Positions 57,091 to 64,000 of a DNA stretch of 64,000 bases are shown here, in pieces; within the stretch, counting starts at the first letter, position 1; each line of letters begins with the position of its first letter. Where the stretch lies: NCBI RefSeq assembly GCF_900106795.1, contig NZ_FNNS01000005.1:118681-182680 (forward strand), given 5' to 3'. The stretch comes from Aequorivita viscosa. Lineage in GTDB: Bacteria > Bacteroidota > Bacteroidia > Flavobacteriales > Flavobacteriaceae. The position numbers and the translations under genes are program-made. The notes below the pieces were generated by a model, which saw nothing but the letters and a program-made list of their open reading frames with translations, ran no database searches and was not told the DNA's origin.

Positions 57091-57588
57091 TTAATTCTCT
57101 TGAATAAGTTGAAACGTATCTCCAGTGGTGAGATTCCATTTGTCAGAAAGTCCTGCGTTTACCTCTAATACAAATTGCGCAGGGGCTTCGGAAGGAAGTG
57201 ATGATTCATCGAAGGGCTTTGCATTTTTGCGGATGCTTATAATTTCTTTTTCTGAATTGAAATATATGATGTCTAAGGCAAATTCAGTATTTTTCATATA
57301 AAAAGAACGAATTTGCGAATCTTTAAAAATGAATAGCATTCCTTGATTCTTGGCCATAGATCGACGGTACATCAATCCTGTTTGTGTTTTATAATCGTCA
57401 TCGGCAATTTCTATGTCGAGTTTTGTAATTATAGAATCATTTTCTGCTTTTATTAAATTAAGTTCACCTTGTTTGGTAAAAGTAATTTCTCGCGTAAGGC
57501 TTTTGTTGTCTGTAGATGCAGAGTCTTTGCAATTAGAAAAAGTTAATAGAGCGCCGATAATTGCTATCGAAGTAAATATTTTTTTCAT
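57091..57588 (-). CDS. DUF192 family lipoprotein
   Basis: A 165-residue protein with a lipoprotein signal (lipobox FSNC, Cys20) and a DUF192 domain: YKTQTGLMYRRSMAKNQGMLFIF, SFYMKNTEFALDIIYF and APAQFVLEVNAGLSDKW. DUF192 proteins are small beta-barrels with unknown roles. It lies between the DUF4143 gene and lgt on the same strand. Confidence 0.9.
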   Translation of the reverse strand: MKKIFTSIAIIGALLTFSNCKDSASTDNKSLTREITFTKQGELNLIKAENDSIITKLDIEIADDDYKTQTGLMYRRSMAKNQGMLFIFKDSQIRSFYMKNTEFALDIIYFNSEKEIISIRKNAKPFDESSLPSEAPAQFVLEVNAGLSDKWNLTTGDTFQLIQEN

Positions 57589-57648
57589 TGTGAATAGATT
57601 TTATGACTTACCAGACTTTCTTATTGGATTTGGGGTGTTTAGAAGTTT

Positions 57649-58593
57649 TTAAGAACCTTCGTTTATAGGTTTGGGAGATTTTTTTGAGGCGCTCCACATG
57701 ATATAGATCCCTGCAATAATGAAAGGGATGCTGAGCCATTGCCCAGTAGAAAACACTCCTAGAAATGATTCAAAACCACCTTGGCTTTCTTTCACAAACT
57801 CGACGATAAAGCGCACCATAAAAAGAAGAATTAAAAACACTCCAAAAATGTAGCCAATCTGTTTTCTGCGTTCGGTTTTCCAATACAAATACCAACAAAC
57901 TAAAAAGACAATTATGTATCCAGCTGCTTCGTACAGCTGAGCGGGATGCCTAAAAGGAACCGAGTTTAACAGCTCAGAAAATTGAGGATTGTGTACTATG
58001 GCGTCATAAGCTTTTGCTGGGTCTTGTATTCCTGTTGCTTGAACGGCTTGGGAAGGGCGTATGGCTTCGTGAACAAAACGAACACCAAGTGGGAAATCGC
58101 CAGAAGGCTTTCCTATAATTTCAGAGTTCATAAAGTTCCCGATACGAACAAAAGTTCCACCAGCTGCTACAGCAATAATGATGCGGTCCATAACCCAGAA
58201 AAATGGTTTTTTTATAACTTTTTTACTATAATAAAGCATGGCGATGACATAGGCAATTGCCGCGCCGTGACTTGCCAAGCCTTGGAAACCAGTAAATTCA
58301 AATTCGGGCACTGTACTTATTGGTAAAAACACCGAAATTGGATCTTGCACAAATAATTCAGGTTGATAAAAGATAACGTGCCCTAGTCTTGCACCTAGTA
58401 ATGTTGCCAAGACCATATAGATGAAAAGTTTGTCGAGCATTTCTTGTGGCTGACCTTCACGCTCATAGATCTTTTTAGTCAAAATCCAACCTAAACTAAA
58501 GGCAACGACGAACATAAGGCTGTAATAGCGAATCATGAAGAAGCCTAAATCAATGCCTTCCGAAGGATTCCAAGTAATTGTTAAATAGTGCAT
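57649..58593 (-). CDS. lgt: Prolipoprotein diacylglyceryl transferase
   Basis: A 314-residue inner-membrane enzyme that puts a diacylglyceryl group on the lipobox Cys of lipoproteins. About seven helices; the family motif is FVRIGNFMNSEIIGKPSGD, with GARLGHVIFYQPE, ASHGAAIAYVIAM and RHPAQLYEAAGYIIVF. The ATG at 58593 (MHYLTITWNPSEG) is preferred over a frame 14 codons longer. It serves the several lipoproteins encoded in this window. Confidence 0.94.
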   Translation of the reverse strand: MHYLTITWNPSEGIDLGFFMIRYYSLMFVVAFSLGWILTKKIYEREGQPQEMLDKLFIYMVLATLLGARLGHVIFYQPELFVQDPISVFLPISTVPEFEFTGFQGLASHGAAIAYVIAMLYYSKKVIKKPFFWVMDRIIIAVAAGGTFVRIGNFMNSEIIGKPSGDFPLGVRFVHEAIRPSQAVQATGIQDPAKAYDAIVHNPQFSELLNSVPFRHPAQLYEAAGYIIVFLVCWYLYWKTERRKQIGYIFGVFLILLFMVRFIVEFVKESQGGFESFLGVFSTGQWLSIPFIIAGIYIMWSASKKSPKPINEGS

Positions 58594-58696
58594 AGAGGGT
58601 GTTTTAGTGTGCTGCGTAAAGATAGCAAAAGCCAAAAAGTATTGCGAACGATAAACTTATTTCTTTTTATTCTTATCCGTGAAGTCATCTGAAATT

Positions 58697-58801
58697 GACT
58701 TATGACGGTAAGACGTAGGATGTATGACAAAATGGTGTAAAAAAAATTCTTTCTGTAAAAACGGAGATAGTCATACATCTTAAGTCCTTTTGTCCTAAGT
58801 C
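58697..58801. repeat. Imperfect inverted repeat of the TTAAGTCC family
   Basis: Arms 58697-58728 and 58770-58801 pair imperfectly over 32 bases, with the exact inner part GATGTATGAC / GTCATACATC. Words such as CTTAAGTCC and GTCCTAAGTC recur as in 44851-44890. It lies between lgt and yidD. Confidence 0.65.
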
Positions 58802-58815
58802 GTTTTCACGAACAA

Positions 58816-59064
58816 TCATTCTGCTTTTTTCGGAGGAACGGGATCATAACCAGACCCTCCCCAAGGATTACAGCTGCCAATGCGTTTAATTGCTAACCAA
58901 CCGCCTTTTAACAAGCCGTGTTTTTCGAGTGCTTCAATTGTATAGTGTGAGCAGGTAGGGGCGTAGCGACATGTACTAGGAGTAAATGGAGATATAAATT
59001 TCTGATATCCCCGTATTAACAGGATAAAAGGAGATATTAGGATTTTCTTCAAGTTATAACTCAT
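58816..59064 (-). CDS. yidD: Membrane protein insertion efficiency factor YidD
   Basis: An 82-residue protein of the haemolytic YidD family: [24 protein letters not shown] with the conserved Cys pair and [12 protein letters not shown] near the end. YidD helps YidC insert proteins into the inner membrane. Usually it sits with rnpA-yidC; here it lies between lgt and cysS, a common flavobacterial arrangement. Confidence 0.94.
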   Translation of the reverse strand: MSYNLKKILISPFILLIRGYQKFISPFTPSTCRYAPTCSHYTIEALEKHGLLKGGWLAIKRIGSCNPWGGSGYDPVPPKKAE

Positions 59065-59090
59065 AATGGGATGAAATGAAATTCAAATCC

Positions 59091-59114
59091 AAATCGAAAT
59101 CGAAATCGAAAACG
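59091..59114. repeat. AAATCG short tandem repeat
   Basis: Three and a half units of AAATCG followed by AAAACG, upstream of yidD on the minus strand. Possible slippage site. Confidence 0.6.
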
Positions 59115-59185
59115 CTAACTGAGAATATTAGAATTTTTATTTTTTAGAACTTTTAAATTCAGCATCAAACATTATTCATTCTGCA

Positions 59186-60670
59186 TTATACATTATTAAA
59201 TAACTGAAAAGTAGTCCCCTCTTTCCCATCTTTCAACTGAATTCCTTTCTCCGCAAGTTGGTCTCTTATTTTATCACTAGTGGCAAAGTCTTTGTTGGCT
59301 CGAGCCTGATTTCTGAGTTCGATAAGAAGTTCGACAGCTCCAGTTAATTTTTCACCATCTTGTGAATTCTCACCTGCAACATTTTGTAGACCCAGGACAT
59401 CAAACAAAAAGTCGTGCATTGTTTGTTTCAACAGCTTTAAATCTTCTGTCGAAATGGTTTCTTTACCTTCTTTTAAAGCATTAATAAACTTCACTGCTTC
59501 AAAAAGATGAGCTATGAGAATAGGACTGTTAAAATCATCATTCATCGCATCGTAGCAAGATTTTCTCCAGCTAGTAATGTCAAGACTTGTTTTTTCTGAA
59601 GTTTCAGTGTTATCCAGCATGCGGTAAGCATCCATTAATCGGTTAAATCCTTTTTCCGAAGCTTCCAAAGCCTCGCTACTGAAGTCTAAAATGCTTCGGT
59701 AGTGGGCTTGGTACATAAAAAACTTAGTAACTGTTGGTGAAAATGGTTTGCTTAAGATGTCGTTTTCACCTGTAAACATATCGTCTGGAAGAATAAAGTT
59801 TCCAGTAGACTTAGACATTTTCTTGCCGTTGAGCGTAAGCATGTTGGCATGCATCCAATAGTTTACGGGCGAAATATGATTACAAGCTTCAGCCTGGGCA
59901 ATTTCGCATTCGTGGTGTGGAAATTTAAGATCCATTCCGCCTCCGTGGATGTCAAAATTATCTCCTAAATACTTAGTACTCATCGCTGTACATTCAAGGT
60001 GCCAGCCAGGAAATCCGTCACTCCAAGGCGAAGGCCAACGCATTATGTGCTGGGGTTCGGCTTTTTTCCAAAGTGCAAAATCTTGAGGGTTCTTTTTGTC
60101 TGTTTGTGCTGAAAGCTCACGAGTGTTGGCTATCATATCTTCCAGATTGCGTCCGCTCAACTTTCCGTATTCGTAGGTTTTGTTGAACTTCAAAACATCA
60201 AAATAGACAGAGCCGTTTGTTTCGTAGGCAAACCCTTCTTCAATAATTTTTTCAACAATTTGTATTTGTTCAATAATATGTCCAGTGGCAGTAGGTTCAA
60301 TGCTTGGAGGGTGTGCATTGAATTTTGCCATAGTGGTATGAAAATCCACAGTGTATCGCTGAACAACTTCCATCGGTTCCAATTGTTCGATTCGTGCTTT
60401 TCTTAAAATCGGATCTTCGCCACTTTCGCCATCGTTTTCCAAATGCCCAGCGTCGGTAATATTTCTAACATACCGAACTTTATATCCAAGATGCTTCAAA
60501 TACCTAAATACCAGATCGAATGATAGGAAAGTACGGCAGTTTCCTAAATGTACATTGCTGTATACGGTGGGACCACAAACGTACATGCCAACAGCTCCTT
60601 CATGTATAGGTGTAAATTTTTCTTTTGTTTTGGTAAGTGAATTGTATATGTGTAAATCGTGCTGTTTCAA
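59186..60670 (-). CDS. cysS: Cysteinyl-tRNA synthetase
   Basis: A 494-residue class I synthetase charging tRNA-Cys. The zinc/HIGH region is [20 protein letters not shown] and the KMSKS loop is [13 protein letters not shown]. The domain order is normal, with a helical C-terminal domain ([21 protein letters not shown]). It lies between yidD and folE on the minus strand. Confidence 0.97.
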   Translation of the reverse strand: MKQHDLHIYNSLTKTKEKFTPIHEGAVGMYVCGPTVYSNVHLGNCRTFLSFDLVFRYLKHLGYKVRYVRNITDAGHLENDGESGEDPILRKARIEQLEPMEVVQRYTVDFHTTMAKFNAHPPSIEPTATGHIIEQIQIVEKIIEEGFAYETNGSVYFDVLKFNKTYEYGKLSGRNLEDMIANTRELSAQTDKKNPQDFALWKKAEPQHIMRWPSPWSDGFPGWHLECTAMSTKYLGDNFDIHGGGMDLKFPHHECEIAQAEACNHISPVNYWMHANMLTLNGKKMSKSTGNFILPDDMFTGENDILSKPFSPTVTKFFMYQAHYRSILDFSSEALEASEKGFNRLMDAYRMLDNTETSEKTSLDITSWRKSCYDAMNDDFNSPILIAHLFEAVKFINALKEGKETISTEDLKLLKQTMHDFLFDVLGLQNVAGENSQDGEKLTGAVELLIELRNQARANKDFATSDKIRDQLAEKGIQLKDGKEGTTFQLFNNV

Positions 60671-60740
60671 AACTTCAAGTTTCAGGTTAGGAATTTGTTA
60701 CTTGCTATTCGGTGCTTCGACTTCGCTCGGCAACCTATAT
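60671..60740. repeat. Intergenic words upstream of cysS
   Basis: AACTTCAAGTTTCAGGTTAGG and then GGTGCTTCGACTTCGCTCGG, ending in GCAACC, with weak inverted complementarity between GGTGC and GCAACC. They belong to the same style of word-like spacer as elsewhere in the window. Confidence 0.35.
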
Positions 60741-60912
60741 TTATAGTTTTTCTAAAGATTCAAATTACTTTAATTCTCAGTGCTTTTTGTATTAAGAGGT
60801 AATAGCATGGTTACAAGTTGAAATTAGCTTCTATGAGATTTTAATTAAAATGTTTTACATTTTCCGCCCGTAATTAAGTACTCATCATCAGGCACTAAAC
60901 TTCTAAGGCCTC

Positions 60913-61593
60913 TTAAAACTTTGTGTCTAATTTTATATAGTCCAAAAACTCTTTTCTAGTGTCAGAATTTTTGAAAGCACCTCCAAATTCAGAAGTTACC
61001 GTGCTGCTATCGATATCTCGAATACCTCTGGAGTTTACACATAGGTGTTTTGCGTCTATAACACATGCAACGTCTTCGGTATTTAATACTTGCTGAAGCT
61101 CTTTTACAATTTGCATGGTTAAGCGCTCTTGAACCTGTGGTCGTTTTGCGTAATAATCCACAATTCGGTTCATTTTTGAAAGGCCAACAACAGTTCCGTT
61201 AGAAATATAGGCTATATGTGCTTGCCCTACTATTGGAAGTAAGTGGTGTTCACAAGTGGAGTAGAGGGTTATATTTTTCTCTACAAGCATTTCATTGTAT
61301 TTGTACTTGTTGTCGAAAGTGGATGCTTTTGGTTTTCGGTTTGGATGTAATCCACCAAAAATTTCCTGTACAAACATCTTTGCTACTCGGTTTGGGGTTC
61401 CTTTAAGGCTGTCATCAGATAAATCTAAGCCTAAGGTCTCCATAATATTCCGCACGTCTTCTTTGATTAATGCTATTTTTTCAATATCGCTGAGTTCAAA
61501 AGCATCGGGACGCATTGGTGTTTCAGAAGAGGAGCTGATATGATCATCACCCATTTCTTCTATGGTTTTAAGTGTTTTTTCTAAATCCATCAA
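60913..61593 (-). CDS. folE: GTP cyclohydrolase I
   Basis: A 226-residue enzyme making dihydroneopterin triphosphate from GTP, for folate and queuosine precursors. Zinc ligands are visible in TLYSTCEHHLLPIVGQAH (Cys, His) and CVIDAKHLCVNSRGI (Cys). QVQERLTMQIVKEL is also typical. An N-terminal extension of about 40 residues precedes the core. Its product feeds the pathway of queE at 38.9 kb. Start at 61593 or the next codon. Confidence 0.96.
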   Translation of the reverse strand: MMDLEKTLKTIEEMGDDHISSSSETPMRPDAFELSDIEKIALIKEDVRNIMETLGLDLSDDSLKGTPNRVAKMFVQEIFGGLHPNRKPKASTFDNKYKYNEMLVEKNITLYSTCEHHLLPIVGQAHIAYISNGTVVGLSKMNRIVDYYAKRPQVQERLTMQIVKELQQVLNTEDVACVIDAKHLCVNSRGIRDIDSSTVTSEFGGAFKNSDTRKEFLDYIKLDTKF

Positions 61594-61623
61594 TTTTAAA
61601 ACTTTTCTTATTTAGATAGTTTG

Positions 61624-61631
61624 CAAAGATA
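61624..61631 (-). promoter_or_regulatory. Candidate folE promoter box
   Basis: TATCTTTG on the minus strand, 30 bases before the folE start; no TTG at standard spacing. Confidence 0.4.
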
Positions 61632-61742
61632 CAGAATCGCAAATTGTTAAAGATGCTTCAAAGTTCATATTTTCCTTGTAGAGGTCGAGTGTATTCACAA
61701 AATTTTCTTAATTTCCCCCACGGAATTTTATTTCTTTATATC

Positions 61743-64000
61743 ATGACAAACTTATGCCCCAAAAAACACCTCGGGTTTCTATTTTTATTACTATCCTTTT
61801 CCCTTTATGCTCAGGGACCTGGGTGCCCGAATGTTAATGCTGGACCAGATGTTGAAGTAACCTGTGCCGACCCTTGTACTACCCTAACTGCGTCTTATCT
61901 TCAAACAGGAGAGACAACTAGTTATGCTGTAACTTCTATACCTTATGATCCGCCTTTTCCTTTTACAGGAGGTACTGGTTCTACAAATATTACATCAGAT
62001 GATGTATGGTCTGAGGCTATTCAACTGCCTTTTGACTTCTGTTTTTTTGGAGACCCATATAGTAGGCTCTTAATTAGCTCGAACGGAAGTATAACTTTTA
62101 GTATTGCAGGAGAAGTTCCTAACGGTAGGTATACACCGAGTAATGGTGCGGGATATGTTCTTGGACAGGATGGCGATCGAAATATTCCTGGAAATATTGG
62201 AACTACTACCGATGCTCGTGCTGTATTGGGCATTATGGGTGTTTTGCAAGACACATACCCTCCAAACTCCTTTAGTGGCTGGTCTATTAACTATGAGGTA
62301 ATTGGTACGTTCCCTTGTAGAATGCTTGTTTTTAACATGTATAATTTAGGACATTATTCTTGTGGTACAAGTGGTGGTGTTCCACAAACATACCAGATAA
62401 TTCTTTATGAAACTACAAATGCAATTGATGTGTTTGTAAAGGATAGAACTCCTTGTAATGGTTTTCAGGAAGGTCGAGGAGCTATTGGTATTCAAAACTG
62501 GAATGGAACTGTAGGATATACTCCTCCAGGAAGAAATACAGGTAACTGGTCGGCTAGTGAGGAAGCTTGGCGTTTTACTCCAAACGGTGAGTCTAATGTT
62601 GAATTTACTTGGAGAGATGCTGCCGGAAACATTATTGGTACAGATCCCTCTATTACTGTTTGTGTTGACGAAACTACAACCTTTACTGCGCAGGCTGAAT
62701 ATACCGATTGTAATGGGATAACAATTACGGATATTGATACTGTTACTGTAACAAGAGAATCAGATATAGAAGTTGATTTGGGAGAGGATGTTGAAACTTG
62801 TGAAGATGATCCTATTGTTTTAGATACAGAGACGGGTGATGTTCCAGATCTCACCTATGAATGGTTCCTTGATGGTGTTATAATTCCTGGAGCTACTAAT
62901 AGTACTTATACCGCTACCGCTCCCAACTCTGGTGAGTATACTGTAGAAGTGAATCAAGATGGATGTATTATAACAGACAGTATTAATATTCTTTTCAACC
63001 CACAACCTATTATCGCTAACCCTCCGCAAGATTTGGGACTTTGTGACGATGGCGGTTCTGCTGCACTTTTTGACTTAACACAAAATGATGCTGTGGTTTT
63101 AGGAACTCAGGATACCGATTTTGTTATTACTTACCACCATAGCCAAGCAGAGGCAGAAAATGGAACTCCATTTATAAACCCCGCCGATGCGTACCCTATT
63201 GTAGGAAACAATGAAACAATTTGGGTTAGGATTCAAAATGCAAATAACACCTGTTTTGTTGTAGATTCTTTTGAAATTTTACTTGTATCTGCTTTTGCAA
63301 CCGCTCCTCCTAGTCCTTATTATATATGTGATCAAGATAATACCGGAAGTGAGCCTGTAAACTTACAAGCTATTTTTTCTGCCGATATTTTGGCTGGACA
63401 AGACCCGAATGAACTTCATGTTACTTATCACGAAAGCGCTGCTGATGCAGATACTGGAGACAATCCTTTGCCGCAGCCATATATGGTGACAACAACTCAG
63501 ATTACACTTCATGCAAGAGTAGAAAATAGACTGGATGAAGATTGTTATTCGGTTACGAACTTTGAGATTGTTATGGAGCTTCCTCCGAATGTGAACCCAA
63601 CACCATTAGATTTAATTACTTGCGACACCGATAATGATGGTTATGCACCTTTCAACCTACACGACGCAGATGACGACATTACAAATGGCGATCCAGATTT
63701 AGTAGTAACTTATCACCCAACTGAACTAGACGCCCAGAATGACTTAAACGAACTTACCGACCCTTATATTAACGACGATCCATTTAATGATGTAGTCTTC
63801 GCAAGAATTGAGGGTATGAATACATCTTGTAACGCTGTTATAAGATTGAACTTAGAAGTCCGCAACAGTCCGATATTAACTGAGCCTTCACCCTTGCGAT
63901 TATGCGATGACAACACCGATGGGTTACAGATATTCGATTTAACCGTTCGTGAGTTGGAGATGTTGGGAGCTATGGATCCGACCCAGTATGATTTTTATTA
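61743..64000 (+). CDS. Large secreted repeat protein, probably a T9SS surface adhesin (5' part)
   Basis: An open frame of at least 752 codons that continues past the window. The N-terminus is a signal peptide (FLFLLLSFSLYAQ) followed by a domain with paired Cys (CPNVNAGPDVEVTC). A beta-sandwich domain near residues 80-250 includes LPFDFCFFGDPYSRLLISSNG. Then come Ig-like parts (LTYEWFLDGVIIPGATNSTY), and from about residue 425 repeats of about 95 residues opening with LCDDGGSAALFDLT, ICDQDNTGSEPVNLQ, TCDTDNDGYAPFNLH and LCDDNTDGLQIFDLT and containing VTYH. This pattern is typical of flavobacterial surface proteins that end in a T9SS sorting domain. The frame stays open up to base 64000. Confidence 0.88.
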   Translation, partial: MTNLCPKKHLGFLFLLLSFSLYAQGPGCPNVNAGPDVEVTCADPCTTLTASYLQTGETTSYAVTSIPYDPPFPFTGGTGSTNITSDDVWSEAIQLPFDFCFFGDPYSRLLISSNGSITFSIAGEVPNGRYTPSNGAGYVLGQDGDRNIPGNIGTTTDARAVLGIMGVLQDTYPPNSFSGWSINYEVIGTFPCRMLVFNMYNLGHYSCGTSGGVPQTYQIILYETTNAIDVFVKDRTPCNGFQEGRGAIGIQNWNGTVGYTPPGRNTGNWSASEEAWRFTPNGESNVEFTWRDAAGNIIGTDPSITVCVDETTTFTAQAEYTDCNGITITDIDTVTVTRESDIEVDLGEDVETCEDDPIVLDTETGDVPDLTYEWFLDGVIIPGATNSTYTATAPNSGEYTVEVNQDGCIITDSINILFNPQPIIANPPQDLGLCDDGGSAALFDLTQNDAVVLGTQDTDFVITYHHSQAEAENGTPFINPADAYPIVGNNETIWVRIQNANNTCFVVDSFEILLVSAFATAPPSPYYICDQDNTGSEPVNLQAIFSADILAGQDPNELHVTYHESAADADTGDNPLPQPYMVTTTQITLHARVENRLDEDCYSVTNFEIVMELPPNVNPTPLDLITCDTDNDGYAPFNLHDADDDITNGDPDLVVTYHPTELDAQNDLNELTDPYINDDPFNDVVFARIEGMNTSCNAVIRLNLEVRNSPILTEPSPLRLCDDNTDGLQIFDLTVRELEMLGAMDPTQYDFY

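Noticed and set aside
61218..61543. Plus-strand frames opposite folE
   Set aside because: They overlap a strongly conserved enzyme on the other strand and have no recognisable content.

Overview
The window reads as a chromosomal segment of a flavobacterium (Bacteroidota, family Flavobacteriaceae or close). The evidence is an AT-rich sequence; the end of the S10/spc/alpha ribosomal operon followed by carA, eno and gltA; a C-terminal sorting tail of the type IX secretion system; a large repeat protein of the flavobacterial cell-surface type; and Bacteroidota promoters (TTG, a spacer of about 17-23, then TAnnTTTG) in front of many genes. No tRNA, rRNA, CRISPR array, prophage or intact insertion sequence was seen. 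The species cannot be named from the sequence alone.

Layout. 1-4 kb: secY (3' end), infA, rpmJ, rpsM, rpsK, rpsD, rpoA, rplQ. 4-9 kb: carA, eno, gltA and a guanidine-modifying enzyme. 9.2-10.5 kb: an mgtE magnesium channel gene broken by two in-frame TGA codons. 10.8-16.9 kb: a peptide-use cassette of a dipeptidyl peptidase IV, two POT peptide transporters and a thioredoxin-like protein. 16.9-22.2 kb (minus): comEC, an NlpC/P60 lipoprotein, lpxB, ddl. 22.3-25.2 kb: a GtrA-like protein, an SDR oxidoreductase and an aldehyde dehydrogenase. 25.3-31 kb: a secreted FG-GAP/ASPIC protein, a LytTR two-component pair, an SMR exporter and nhaA. 31.7-34.4 kb: ffh and folD, separated by a small four-helix-bundle gene flanked by inverted repeat arrays. 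34.5-40.1 kb: a YkvA-like protein, an AI-2E family permease, small envelope proteins, a HerA-like ATPase, queE and a DUF2911 protein. 40.4-47.4 kb: gyrB, a DUF6588 protein, mdh and a B12-dependent ribonucleotide reductase. 47.7-51.2 kb: a three-gene locus that looks like a copper-uptake system. 51.7-55.5 kb: an unknown membrane-anchored protein and secDF. 55.6-61.6 kb (minus): a gene remnant, a DUF4143 ATPase with a near-perfect operator-like palindrome, a DUF192 protein, lgt, yidD, cysS and folE. 61.7-64 kb: the 5' part of a giant surface protein that runs off the window.

Most of the window is housekeeping. The parts that stand out are: (1) the copper locus, whose receptor keeps the CxxxM and HxM metal-site motifs of OprC/NosA and is flanked by a small CxxxC protein and a Met/His-rich lipoprotein; (2) the four-helix-bundle cassette between ffh and folD; (3) the 42-base palindrome lying on the promoter of the DUF4143 ATPase; (4) four genes whose TAnnTTTG box ends 4-5 bases before the start codon, which predicts leaderless mRNAs, two of them with GTG starts; (5) the doubly interrupted mgtE; and (6) several families of short intergenic palindromes, two of them inside the ribosomal alpha operon.
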